Made by a program: the position numbers and the translations under genes. From NCBI GenBank assembly GCA_016840025.1, contig JAEOTF010000329.1, forward strand, positions 1 through 27,883: a stretch of DNA of 27,883 nt, in the 5' to 3' direction. The DNA comes from Candidatus Hodarchaeota archaeon (GTDB lineage: Archaea; Asgardarchaeota; Heimdallarchaeia; Hodarchaeales; YT1-039). Under the pieces are notes generated by a model that made no database searches, was not told the DNA's origin, and saw nothing but the letters and a program-made list of their open reading frames with translations. Of the stretch, positions 8,934 to 17,620 are shown in pieces. The stretch's first letter is position 1. Each line of letters starts with the position of its first letter.

Positions 8934-9343
8934 TAAATAAACCGATCCTTCTGATTGAGGATAATAAAGTTGACATTTCTCTAGTTGAATCAGCGTTTGA
9001 TGAAATCAACATCAATGCACAGTTAATAGTGGCAAGAAATGGTGAGGAAGCATTGAATATACTTCGGGATGAGCACCAAGAACTTCCTTCACTTATCTTA
9101 TTAGATTTAAGTATGCCAAAGATGAATGGTTATGAGTTTTTACAACTAATTAAGCAAGATGACCAATTAAAATTGATCCCTATTCTTGTGTGGACGACTT
9201 CTAGCGATGAACAAGATGTAGTTGAATGCTTTAAGCTTGGTGTAGCCGGCTATATGGTAAAACCGTTCGATTATGACCAACTCATAGAATCTATACGAAT
9301 AATTAACTCTTATTGGTCATTGAGTCAATTACCAATGAATTAA
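8927..9343 (+). CDS. Single-domain response regulator (Rcp1/CheY-like)
   Basis: A 138-residue receiver domain with no output domain. The acidic pocket is Glu11/Asp12 (LIEDNKVD), the phosphorylated residue is Asp60 (LLDLSMPKMNG), the switch residues are Thr90/Thr91, and the conserved lysine is Lys112 (VKPF). This is the form commonly paired with PAS/GAF kinases in archaea and cyanobacteria, and it presumably acts by protein-protein contact. The start is TTG at 8927, preceded by AGAGAGATAAGGG. The frame is the same as that of the kinase, with only TAA TAG and five codons between them, so kinase and regulator are certainly one transcript. No ATG exists before the first beta strand, which supports the TTG start. 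Confidence 0.92.
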   Translation: MKVNKPILLIEDNKVDISLVESAFDEININAQLIVARNGEEALNILRDEHQELPSLILLDLSMPKMNGYEFLQLIKQDDQLKLIPILVWTTSSDEQDVVECFKLGVAGYMVKPFDYDQLIESIRIINSYWSLSQLPMN

Positions 9344-9391
9344 TTTGATTCTTCAATGAAATTTCCGATTATTTGCTATTATAGAGAATTT

Positions 9392-10414
9392 TTATTGAAT
9401 CGTTTCAGGTAATTCTATTAACTCACTTTCTAAGGCCCAATTAACCGAATCTCTTAGGGTTTCTTCAGCACTATACATGGGATAATATCCTAATTCTTTT
9501 TGGATTTTACTTTGGTCGAAAAGGCGATGGCTAGCGAATTTTCCTATACGATAACGATTTAATGTAGTTGTTTTTCCTCTAATTTTTCCATATACTTCGG
9601 ATAAATAGCCTATAGTGTATAAAAATCGATAGGGATACCTTTTCAGGGGAGCTTCAATAGAGAGGAGTTCTTGCATAGAGGTAAGATATTCCTTCAAGGA
9701 AACTCTGAATGAATATAGGTTATATGCTTGTCCTGCAGAAATATCCCTCTTCTGTGCAGCAAGAGTCATTGCACGAGCAAGGTCTCGCACATCTACGAAA
9801 GTTAATAGGTTGTTCCCTTTCCCGATAAGAGGAAACTTGCCTTTTAAAAGGGCTTTAAATGCCTTCAATTGAGTAGAAGTGTCTCTTGGGCCTATTGCAG
9901 CTGGAGAACGAAGAATTGTAGCTTTTAATCCCCTTTCTTGGATAAATTCCCAAACCATTCTTTCTGCTAACCATTTTGATCGTTGATATTTGTCAGAAGG
10001 CTTTTTTCTATAATCTTCCGTAATTGCTTCTGAAGAGGAAAAATGCCCGTACACTCCTGAAGAGCTTGTGTGAACAAAAAAATCGACTTCTGCAGCCTGA
10101 CAAGCTTCTAAGAGATTACGAGTACCCTCTACATTGATCTTTATCAATTCATCCTGTGTAGCCCAATCATCTGCTCGAGCTGCTACATGAAATACGATAT
10201 TAATATCTTTAACCATCTTAGAAAGGGATGAATGGTCTTGTAAGTCTCCTATAACGGTAGTTACTCCTAGTTTATTAAGGTGTTCTGTATTAGAGGTAGA
10301 TCTCACCAAACATACTACATTTCGAGGTTCTTTAGAAGGAAAGCCATTCTGAATCAGATCATCAAGAAGAAAACTGCCAATAAAACCCGTCCCACCTGTT
10401 ACTAACACCTTCAT
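9392..10414 (-). CDS. NAD(P)-dependent epimerase/dehydratase-like extended SDR
   Basis: A 340-residue Rossmann-fold oxidoreductase of the extended short-chain family. It has the nucleotide-binding motif GGTGFIGS at residues 7-14, GDL at about 56-58, a catalytic Ser near residue 118 (HTSSSGVYG) and the YQRSK pair Tyr143/Lys147. The Tyr is followed by WLAERM as in UDP-sugar epimerases and 3-beta-hydroxysteroid dehydrogenase-like enzymes. The substrate could be a nucleotide sugar or an isoprenoid/lipid alcohol; the sequence does not decide. The start at ATG 10414 is chosen because AGAGGAAA lies 6-13 bases upstream and the Rossmann strand begins at once. A longer frame to 10459 adds 15 unlikely residues. 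It follows the small GTPase gene by 63 bases on the same strand. Confidence 0.88.
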   Translation of the reverse strand: MKVLVTGGTGFIGSFLLDDLIQNGFPSKEPRNVVCLVRSTSNTEHLNKLGVTTVIGDLQDHSSLSKMVKDINIVFHVAARADDWATQDELIKINVEGTRNLLEACQAAEVDFFVHTSSSGVYGHFSSSEAITEDYRKKPSDKYQRSKWLAERMVWEFIQERGLKATILRSPAAIGPRDTSTQLKAFKALLKGKFPLIGKGNNLLTFVDVRDLARAMTLAAQKRDISAGQAYNLYSFRVSLKEYLTSMQELLSIEAPLKRYPYRFLYTIGYLSEVYGKIRGKTTTLNRYRIGKFASHRLFDQSKIQKELGYYPMYSAEETLRDSVNWALESELIELPETIQ

Positions 10415-10477
10415 GAAATTTCCTCTTATTGTCTCATTTTTTACAATGCAGAATCTCATATTAGCTCTAATTTTAAT

Positions 10478-11026
10478 TTAAAGGCTCATCTTTTCTTTAA
10501 AATAAGATATTATGGTTCTTCCAAGGAAGTTAAAGGCTTCTTCAATGTTTTGTCCAGTTTTTGCAGAAGTAGGTAAAAAATGAATGGGAGTATTTCCTGT
10601 TTGCAAATGCTCTACAAGCCTTTCCCCTTCTTCCAACGTAATAGAATCAGGAAATTCTTCCATCAGATCTGATTTATTACCTAACAATATAATCGGAATA
10701 TCACCCATATTACAATGTTTCCAGAGATCTTGAACCCAATGAATGATATTATCATAAGAAGGGCGTCGTGTACAATCATAGACGGCAAGTCCACCCATAC
10801 ATCCCTGATAATATATTTCCCGAACAGCTGAATAGAGGGGCTGACCAGCTAAATCCCAAATTTGAAAACGGAATTCTTTATCATCTATGGTTGTCCTTTT
10901 AGTAGCAAAATCTGCTCCGATTGTAGCCTGATAATTGATTAAAAAGCCCTCGCCCATATAGCGTTTACGGATGCAAGTTTTTCCAACTGCTCCATCACCT
11001 ATGAGGGCAACCCTAATAACAAACAT
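10478..11026 (-). CDS. Ras/Rab-like small GTPase
   Basis: A 182-residue G protein with all five G boxes: P-loop GDGAVGKT (10-17), switch I Thr35 (YQATIGADF), WDLAGQ with Asp58 and Gln62 (the Ras Gln61 equivalent), NKSD (117-120) and TSAK (153-156). The intact Gln and the Rab-like YQATIGADF are closer to eukaryotic Rab/Ras proteins than to bacterial MglA. There is no C-terminal cysteine, so prenylation as in eukaryotes is not expected. Such eukaryote-like GTPases are numerous in Asgard archaea. It sits between a beta-helix surface protein gene (101 bases upstream) and the SDR gene, all on the minus strand. The effector and the GTPase-activating partner are unknown. Confidence 0.93.
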   Translation of the reverse strand: MFVIRVALIGDGAVGKTCIRKRYMGEGFLINYQATIGADFATKRTTIDDKEFRFQIWDLAGQPLYSAVREIYYQGCMGGLAVYDCTRRPSYDNIIHWVQDLWKHCNMGDIPIILLGNKSDLMEEFPDSITLEEGERLVEHLQTGNTPIHFLPTSAKTGQNIEEAFNFLGRTIISYFKEKMSL

Positions 11027-11127
11027 ACTGATTGACTTTCCTTTAGCTCTAAGAGGAATTATTGTAAAAGAAAAGAATCCAAATTAAAAAACTATGGCTA
11101 GTTTGATAAACGTGACCAAGTCGTTGA

Positions 11128-13989
11128 CTACTTATCCATGATTTCTTTAATTCGTTCTTTCTCTTTTACTTGAAAATTCTGATAAATTTGCTCTATTGAG
11201 GCGTATTTCTTCTCAAGTTGCTCTGTAGTCGGACGGAGAAAAGATGGTAACCAGTTTGGTTTTATCTGTTGAATTGTTTCGTGGAAGATTTTTTGAGTTG
11301 TTGAAAATGATTGATGAACCCGTGCAACTTCTCTGTCAAAATCTTCTGACCCTACATTCTCAGGAATAGCTGTAATAATTTCTTGCATTTGATTTTTTTG
11401 TTGGATTAATTGTTGAACCCCGTTATTCAGTTTTTTTTGGAATTTAGGCAATTGAGTAAGTGCAAAACCCAACCAGGCGAAAATTCCAACAATAAAAAGT
11501 CCTAATAGTCCTTGAATAGCTATATTATCCATAACTTTTAGTAAATCACTGAACAAATTACTTTTACTGGTGTTTTTTATGGTGAACGTCCCGTCCGAGA
11601 TAAATTCCACTTGAATATCTTCGGTGAAAGTATAAACTATTTTTATCATATATTTTGATCCATCTTCAACACTTTTAGTGTCCCAGTCATAATAATTAGC
11701 TGATAAATCTGATGAAAGTAATTCCCAAGATCTACCTGCGTCGTTTGAATAATATATAGAATAGAGCGCATCTATTCCAAAAAGATCATTCCCTGTTACC
11801 CAGTTAATTGTAATTGTTCCTTTTAATGTTTCACCTGGAAGTGGAGACAAAAGCTTTGGGATAGAAGGAATCACAGGTGACATCAATGGATAATTGTCTT
11901 GAGATATGTTTACTAATCCTTCATTAGAATAACCGTAAATAATATATGGTGTATCTACATACCCATCTTCGTTTTCATCCAAAGTTGCCCAATCATCCCA
12001 AAAATTGTAAGAATAATTATTCGGAATAGAAAATGGGTTTTCCATAGCACTTATTGGTGTATAATTCTCATAATCACTACTAATGAAATTGTTCCATGTT
12101 ATAGTGTTGTTTCTGTCCCACATCATGAACCATATGTCACAAAGAATGTTAATAGTAAATGTATTATTTGAAATTATATTGTTATCTGAATTATATACTC
12201 TTATTCCCCATCCATTTGAACTCAATCTGTTTTGCACTATATAACATTCCGTAGATTGCATTAATTCAATTCCTGCAGAGTTATTACTAAATTTATTATT
12301 CGCAATAGTCAATTGTTGACAATTCAATACTAAGAGTGCTACATAGGTATGTGAAATGTTTTGTCCTGTTACTACTACATCTGTACAATTATTCAATATA
12401 ATTTGACCAGCATCAGGAGGAACAGCATTTCCAGTAACATTTTCCCAGAATATCAATGGCTTATTATTCACAAGATTATCATTTATCTCGTTATCCATAG
12501 AGTATCCTTCTATTATAAGACTAGTATTGAACAATTTATTGTATAAAATTCTATTATTACGACCAAATAGCCCCACAGAACTTAAATAAATACCAGGACC
12601 ACCATTTGAGATCGTATTACTCAATACTGTGTTATTACGTGAATAATCAAGAGAAATGCCAAAATACGCACATTCTGCGAGTGTATTTTCTTCTACTAAA
12701 TTCATTTCAGAAAAACTAAAACGTATCCCCGTAGAACAATTATACAATAGATTATTACCTATAGAACTTTTGTTAGACCGACTTAACCAAAGACCCATTC
12801 CAGTATTAGTAATATTATTATTAAGAAAACGATTATTACTCGCATTTATTAACTCTATTCCCCTACTTGAATGCGTTATTACATTATCGGTGATTTCAAT
12901 ATCATTAGAATTCCAAAGGCTAATTCCTACCCATGAATTATTCTCAAAAACATTGTTAAATAGAGTAATATTGTATGTGAAATCAAGACGAATTCCAATC
13001 TTAATATTTTTTAGAGAATTCTCATGAATAGAGATATTTGAACTATAAGCAACTGATATACACGTTGTAGTATTTGTTATAATTAAATATGAAAGCTCTA
13101 AATTACTTGCATTAATTAATATAATCTGCCCTATTTCTCCTGTAATAATCCCACTTCGCACATTCTGCCAATATATAAGTGGTTTTCCATTAATTTTATT
13201 ATTATCTATCTCTAATTGCAGGAAATCATGAATTTCTTTTCCATGAATAATTAAACCATTATTAGTCATCGTATTATTTGTAATAATATTATCTGGAGAA
13301 TTATTTAAGACTATTCCTTCACTCTTATTGTTAATTACAGTATTATTAGTCATCGTATTATTCTGTGAAGAATTAACCATAATTCCTATACTACTTTCTG
13401 ATATATCATTATTATCAATCTTTATTTCCTCAGAATTGAGAAGGTTAATTCCGGTGGAACAATTTTCCACATCATTATTAGAAAATTCGATTTTATAGGA
13501 AGATTCGATGATGATACCGGTGATACTATTTGTAATCTTATTAAAAGAAATTTTACCATTGGTTACATTATCGAGGTAAATAGCTGCATTAGCTCCTCTA
13601 CTTAAATTGCAGTTCCTTATAATAAAATGCACATCTGTATTGATAATCAGAATAGATGCTTTTAGAATTGTCGCTAGTTGATAATTTTCAATAACATAAG
13701 GATTTATTTCTGATCCATTCCCATTCCAGCCTTCTATCCCAGCATATGATGCAAATATACCATTACTAGTAATCGTTAGGTAATTAACATCCTTTAAGGC
13801 TCGTTGAGAAGAATTTTCTTCTATGTTTTCTTGTTTTGAAAGATTTTCTTGATAATTTATGGATTTTATAATTGTAGGTGTTTCTGTACGTTGAAAACTA
13901 ATATTATTACTCACTAAATGAGATGCAGCTAACACACTTAACCCCATTAATAGGATGATGGTAATATATTTGTTGTAGTACTTCTTCAT
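11128..13989 (-). CDS. NosD-type beta-helix surface protein with membrane anchor and cytosolic coiled-coil tail
   Basis: A roughly 953-residue exported protein. A signal-like hydrophobic segment lies at about residues 8-25. A long right-handed parallel beta-helix follows (about 60-650), built of NxxxxNT/IxxNxxGIxL repeats. It includes two NosD-type modules of the pattern GKPLIYWQN...GQIIL and NKPLIFWEN...GQIIL, and ends in a NYPLMSP block. A fibronectin/Ig-like domain (about 690-800) precedes one transmembrane helix (about 825-850), then a charged coiled-coil tail of about 95 residues that should be cytosolic. The ATG at 13989 is chosen because GAGGTG lies 8-13 bases upstream; an in-frame TTG at 14004 is less likely. 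The likely role is carbohydrate binding or cell-surface contact (inferred). It precedes the small GTPase gene. Confidence 0.88.
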   Translation of the reverse strand: MKKYYNKYITIILLMGLSVLAASHLVSNNISFQRTETPTIIKSINYQENLSKQENIEENSSQRALKDVNYLTITSNGIFASYAGIEGWNGNGSEINPYVIENYQLATILKASILIINTDVHFIIRNCNLSRGANAAIYLDNVTNGKISFNKITNSITGIIIESSYKIEFSNNDVENCSTGINLLNSEEIKIDNNDISESSIGIMVNSSQNNTMTNNTVINNKSEGIVLNNSPDNIITNNTMTNNGLIIHGKEIHDFLQLEIDNNKINGKPLIYWQNVRSGIITGEIGQIILINASNLELSYLIITNTTTCISVAYSSNISIHENSLKNIKIGIRLDFTYNITLFNNVFENNSWVGISLWNSNDIEITDNVITHSSRGIELINASNNRFLNNNITNTGMGLWLSRSNKSSIGNNLLYNCSTGIRFSFSEMNLVEENTLAECAYFGISLDYSRNNTVLSNTISNGGPGIYLSSVGLFGRNNRILYNKLFNTSLIIEGYSMDNEINDNLVNNKPLIFWENVTGNAVPPDAGQIILNNCTDVVVTGQNISHTYVALLVLNCQQLTIANNKFSNNSAGIELMQSTECYIVQNRLSSNGWGIRVYNSDNNIISNNTFTINILCDIWFMMWDRNNTITWNNFISSDYENYTPISAMENPFSIPNNYSYNFWDDWATLDENEDGYVDTPYIIYGYSNEGLVNISQDNYPLMSPVIPSIPKLLSPLPGETLKGTITINWVTGNDLFGIDALYSIYYSNDAGRSWELLSSDLSANYYDWDTKSVEDGSKYMIKIVYTFTEDIQVEFISDGTFTIKNTSKSNLFSDLLKVMDNIAIQGLLGLFIVGIFAWLGFALTQLPKFQKKLNNGVQQLIQQKNQMQEIITAIPENVGSEDFDREVARVHQSFSTTQKIFHETIQQIKPNWLPSFLRPTTEQLEKKYASIEQIYQNFQVKEKERIKEIMDK

Positions 13990-14316
13990 TGGCTTACACC
14001 TCAATTTATTTTTTCAAAACGATTTTAGTCGCTACTTATAATTTATCTATTTATAAAATCATTTAAAACGAGTAAAACTGCATACTGATCGACTTAATGA
14101 CTTTACTCTATAATATGATAATTATTCTACTTTTTGCACACATAAATCACAAAAGCTCTGGTTTAATGTTATGTTGTGGTTTCATATATTTTAATGGTTT
14201 ACTCGCATTGTTGGATAGATATTCATTTACTAAATAGGAATTAATGCTAAAAATTTAACTTATCAGTGATTTAACAATGAAAAAGAAAGCGTAAGGAATT
14301 TTTTGCTTTTAATTGC
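13990..14316. other. Non-coding gap between the DUF362 gene and the beta-helix gene
   Basis: This is 327 bases of AT-rich DNA without a convincing ORF. It holds the leader and promoter of the beta-helix gene. Near its right end an imperfect hairpin (AAGGAAT at 14293-14299 paired with ATTCCTT at 14319-14325, 19-base loop) overlaps the stop codon of the DUF362 gene and may help end that transcript. Nothing else stands out. Confidence 0.5.
14047..14060 (-). promoter_or_regulatory. TATA-like box for the beta-helix surface protein gene
   Basis: On the minus strand the sequence reads GATTTTATAAATAG, about 58-71 bases upstream of the ATG at 13989. This leaves room for a leader of roughly 30 bases carrying the GAGGTG ribosome binding site. 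It is assigned by position and composition only. Confidence 0.4.
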
Positions 14317-15528
14317 TTATTCCTTCTTTTTTGATGGTATTTCAATCTCTTTCAAGCTATAACTGCATTTTCCTAAACCCATCTTCTCTGCCTGTGTTAA
14401 TTGAGTTATATGCCCTGTGCTAAGCTTTATATTTCCATCCTTATCCTTTTTGGCATGAGCATAGGCTAGTTTATCATCGCCTTCCTTTATATTTTCCAAG
14501 GGGGTATTAGGACCAGCTGCATTAGGAGCTCTATTAATCATATCAACACAAGCCTGATCAATAGCTACAGGATCATCCGAGGCAAGAAGTCCTATGTCTT
14601 GGGTCATACGATAGGGGGTGTGGTTCACACAGTCACACATTGGACTCGTATCGATAAGAACGTTAATATAATACAATCTCTCAGCTCCTAATCCTTTTAC
14701 AACACCAGCTGCGTTTTCTGCAAAACGTCGAGCTTGTTCATCATTATCTGTAATCCAACCCAAACTGACTGCATTTTTTTTAGCGACTTGTCGACATACG
14801 GAAACACAATGACTACAAAGGACACAATCATCGGGTTTAACTACTGTAGCAACATTATTACGAATTCCGAGGCATTGGGTAGGACATTTCTTAAAACAAG
14901 CCTGGCACTCTTCTCCAAGACATTTCTCGGGGTCAATTTTCGGAATTTGGGTCCCAAAATGAGCCATTCCCTTGGAGTATTTACCTACCATACCAATTCC
15001 TAAGTTCTTGATTGCACCTCCAATTCCTCCGATGGGATGTCCCTTGGCATGACTAAAGATAATAATCTGGTCAAAATGGATAGCACCACGAGCAACCGCA
15101 ACCTTTTTGATGCTATCTCCATCTATTTCCACAGGAAACGTATCTACTCCTAGTTCTCCATCTAGAATACCGATTGGAGCGCCCATAGTGCCCATAGTGA
15201 ATCCCTGAGAAGCAGCCATGCGAAGATAATCAGTAGCTGTTCCTCGCCCTCCATATCTCCCTAAAATTCCATATCCCAGTCCTGTAGTCTCCGCTAAAAC
15301 AGGATAAGCTCCTTTATCTCGTACTAAATCTACTAATTTCCGCATAATTGAAGGACGAAAGGTAGCCATGTTTCCCCATTGGCCAAAATGAGTTTTTAAC
15401 AGCACTCTATCATCTTTCTTGATTAGATCACCCAGATATTCATTAAAAAGGTGTTCTAGTTTGTCTAAAAGAGTAACTTCCCAACCAGTTTCTGCATTAA
15501 TGTACAAAACTTCTGGTTTATCGCTCAT
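14317..15528 (-). CDS. DUF362-family iron-sulfur protein
   Basis: A 403-residue soluble protein of the DUF362/COG2768 type. The N-terminal domain (about 1-195) includes HFGQWGN, ETTGLGYG and the Gly-rich HAKGHPIGGIGGAIKNLGIG. A 2[4Fe-4S] ferredoxin module follows, with C203-x4-C208-x2-C211-x3-C215-x3-C219 and C235-x2-C238-x2-C241-x3-C245 (CVLCSHCVSVC), then the conserved C-terminal block SDDPVAIDQACVDMIN. Members are widespread in anaerobes, and their reaction is not established; an electron-transfer or redox-enzyme role is likely. The start is ATG 15528, with no strong ribosome binding site. The gene is monocistronic and divergent from the ADP-ribosylglycohydrolase gene. Confidence 0.88.
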   Translation of the reverse strand: MSDKPEVLYINAETGWEVTLLDKLEHLFNEYLGDLIKKDDRVLLKTHFGQWGNMATFRPSIMRKLVDLVRDKGAYPVLAETTGLGYGILGRYGGRGTATDYLRMAASQGFTMGTMGAPIGILDGELGVDTFPVEIDGDSIKKVAVARGAIHFDQIIIFSHAKGHPIGGIGGAIKNLGIGMVGKYSKGMAHFGTQIPKIDPEKCLGEECQACFKKCPTQCLGIRNNVATVVKPDDCVLCSHCVSVCRQVAKKNAVSLGWITDNDEQARRFAENAAGVVKGLGAERLYYINVLIDTSPMCDCVNHTPYRMTQDIGLLASDDPVAIDQACVDMINRAPNAAGPNTPLENIKEGDDKLAYAHAKKDKDGNIKLSTGHITQLTQAEKMGLGKCSYSLKEIEIPSKKKE

Positions 15529-15900
15529 TGGTCTTCACAACACATATTTGAGTTTTTATATCGGGAAGGAGTCATTATCAAAGATAGCAAAAAAATTTCT
15601 TGTAAACACTACTTAGATCCTGTTAAGTTCCTGTAGATTTTGTAATTCAATAAAGTATGATATCCTATGTAATATAAATTACACAAAGAATGAATGATTA
15701 CTTCTGTCGAATACTAAAGAACTTGAGAATAATCATGAAAAAAGGATAAAATATATTTGAAATGAAAAGAAAAAAAGGATAAATGAGCGATTTACCACAT
15801 CTATTTTATTCCAATATACTGAAAATAATTATAAATTCTATTAATATTCTCTATTAGCTGTAATATTGTTAAAATTGTTTATTAGGAGTATAAGAATTTC
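15529..15900. other. Divergent non-coding gap with promoters
   Basis: This is 372 bases of AT-rich DNA between the leftward DUF362 gene and the rightward hydrolase gene. It contains two copies of an AAAAAAGGATAAA-like string (about 15738-15750 and 15772-15784). A TATA-like box AATTATAAATTC lies at 15827-15838, about 65 bases before the ATG at 15901. A GGAG-like site (TTAGGAGTA) lies about 14 bases upstream of that ATG. No ORF is supported. Confidence 0.45.
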
Positions 15901-16842
15901 ATGAGTCAATCTGATTTAGAAAATAAGCTTCTTGGTATGCTTTATGGCGGTGCATTGGGAGATGCGCTCGGTTGTCCAATAGAATTCTCGTCTCTTAAAA
16001 GTATCCAAGCTGCTTATGGGGAAAAGGGTCTTACTGAACTGTTGGTAGACTCTCCTTGGACTGATGACACACAAATGGCTATTGCTGTAATTAAAGGGGT
16101 CTGTCCAGATCCTTTGGGAGATCTAGATACAATTATGACAAATATTGTTAAGGAATTCATTAATTGGTTGGATAATCCTGGTATTGCACCTGGAAACACT
16201 TGTTTGAAAGGAGTACGGGCTTTAGCTCAAGGAAGACATTGGTCAACTTCAGGAATACTGATGTCCAAGGGATGTGGTTCCGTTATGCGTTCACCCGCCC
16301 TTGGTTTCATCTACCAAAACAATAGTGACAAATTAACTCAAATTGCGCGATCACAGGGGATTGCGACACATGGTCATCCTGCTGCGATTATTGCTTCTGT
16401 TGCAGCTCCTTATACAGTGAAACTTATCTTAGATGGGATTCCTGAGGAAAAAATACTTCCCCGCGTTGATAATATGTTTCGGGGGCATAATCAAGATTTT
16501 GATAAATGTTTGGAAAGAATAAATGCTCTTAGATTTGGTAGTAATGAGATAGATGAAATGTCATCCCTTGGTAGAGGATGGGTAGGGGATGAAGCGTATG
16601 TTATGTCATTATATGCATTTTTACGGCATCCTGAGGATGTTAAGAAATGTCTTCGACTTGCAGTAAATCATTCTGGCGATTCAGATTCCATAGGTTGTAT
16701 TGCTGGTAATTTTATAGGTGTAAAAAAGGGGTTTGGTCATCTTCCAAAGGAATGGTTAAAACACTTAAGAAACCGAGACCATTTGGACGCATTGGTTCCT
16801 CTAATGTTAGCTGCTCGGAAAATCGTAGATGCGGGAGAATAA
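15901..16842 (+). CDS. ADP-ribosylglycohydrolase (DraG/ADPRH family)
   Basis: A 313-residue all-helical hydrolase. The motifs are GALGDALG (17-24), WTDDTQM with metal ligands Thr54/Asp55/Asp56, CGSVMRSP, and NHSGDSDSIG with Asp260, Asp262 and Ser263. These residues hold the two magnesium ions of ADP-ribosylglycohydrolases, so the enzyme should be active. The family removes ADP-ribose from proteins or acts on related ADP-ribosyl compounds; which applies here is unknown. The full length matches the family. No ADP-ribosyltransferase, nitrogenase or DarT-like partner is encoded nearby. It is transcribed alone and converges on the DUF47-like gene. Confidence 0.92.
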   Translation: MSQSDLENKLLGMLYGGALGDALGCPIEFSSLKSIQAAYGEKGLTELLVDSPWTDDTQMAIAVIKGVCPDPLGDLDTIMTNIVKEFINWLDNPGIAPGNTCLKGVRALAQGRHWSTSGILMSKGCGSVMRSPALGFIYQNNSDKLTQIARSQGIATHGHPAAIIASVAAPYTVKLILDGIPEEKILPRVDNMFRGHNQDFDKCLERINALRFGSNEIDEMSSLGRGWVGDEAYVMSLYAFLRHPEDVKKCLRLAVNHSGDSDSIGCIAGNFIGVKKGFGHLPKEWLKHLRNRDHLDALVPLMLAARKIVDAGE

Positions 16843-16850
16843 AATGTTAA

Positions 16851-16892
16851 TCTCAAATATCGCTAATTATGTCTCAATTATCGCTAATTATG
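16851..16892 (+). repeat. Tandem 21-bp direct repeat between convergent genes
   Basis: Two adjacent 21-bp units, TCTCAAATATCGCTAATTATG (16851-16871) and its copy at 16872-16892, differ at one position (A to T at the seventh base). They lie just after the stop codon of the hydrolase gene, in the short convergent gap. Confidence 0.9.
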
Positions 16893-16917
16893 ATCCTAAC
16901 TCTAAGCAGATTCCTAA

Positions 16918-17586
16918 TTATCGTCCTGTCATAACAATGTCAATAATACTATCTACAGACTTAGTACAATAATCACTAGCCTGTTCTATACCAAGGAGTA
17001 GATCTAGTTGAGTGATTAATGCCGCTGGGGATAATTCTACACTTAAAAGTTCTCGACGAGCCTCAAAAAAGAGTTCATCCACTTTAGATTCAATAGATTC
17101 AATTTCTTTACAAATGTCTAGTGCCTTCTCGGCATCTTCTGCTAACATTTCAATTGCTTCTCTAACTTTAATGATACTTTGCTCAGTTAGCTGAAGCATC
17201 GTTTCTTCGATCTTCAACGTATTTAAAGGAAGAGAGAATCCTAAATCAAGTGCTAATTGGAGATTTTTTGATGCTGCGTGGTGCCAATTTGCAATAGAAT
17301 CATTAGATCTAACAAGGCGGTACATGATATGACGCGTTGGAAGAAAAAGTGCTCCGCTGATAAGTTCAGATAAATCAAGTAGAATAGAATCACCAGCTTT
17401 CTCATTGAGATGAACTGCCTCAATAGATGCAAAAACTTTCTCTTTATCCACGGGAGTAACTAAACTAGTTCGAATAGCTTCGATAAGACCATGATTCGTA
17501 TCAAGAACTTTAATTAAATGATCTTTCATTAGTCTTACTATTGCTCGGGAACGTCGGTCTCTAAACCAATCTAGTAGTGTTTTCAT
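16918..17586 (-). CDS. DUF47/PhoU-like helical protein of the ABC operon
   Basis: A 222-residue, wholly helical soluble protein. The overall pattern (MKTLLDWFRDRRSRAIVRLMKDH; paired helices with a central LNEKAGDSILLDL segment and a second EIESIESKVDELFFEA segment) fits the PhoU/DUF47 superfamily. Here the partner is an ABC transporter, not PiT: it is the last gene of the permease-ATPase-ATPase run, 34 bases after the second ATPase gene. The ATG has TAAGGAA immediately upstream. It probably tunes the transporter or its signalling in the cytosol, as PhoU does for Pst. It is clearly diverged from the DUF47 protein at 2524-3180. The family call is fairly firm; the role is inferred. Confidence 0.75.
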   Translation of the reverse strand: MKTLLDWFRDRRSRAIVRLMKDHLIKVLDTNHGLIEAIRTSLVTPVDKEKVFASIEAVHLNEKAGDSILLDLSELISGALFLPTRHIMYRLVRSNDSIANWHHAASKNLQLALDLGFSLPLNTLKIEETMLQLTEQSIIKVREAIEMLAEDAEKALDICKEIESIESKVDELFFEARRELLSVELSPAALITQLDLLLGIEQASDYCTKSVDSIIDIVMTGR

Positions 17587-17620
17587 TTCCTTATTTCCGC
17601 CTGTATTAATTTAGTTTTCT

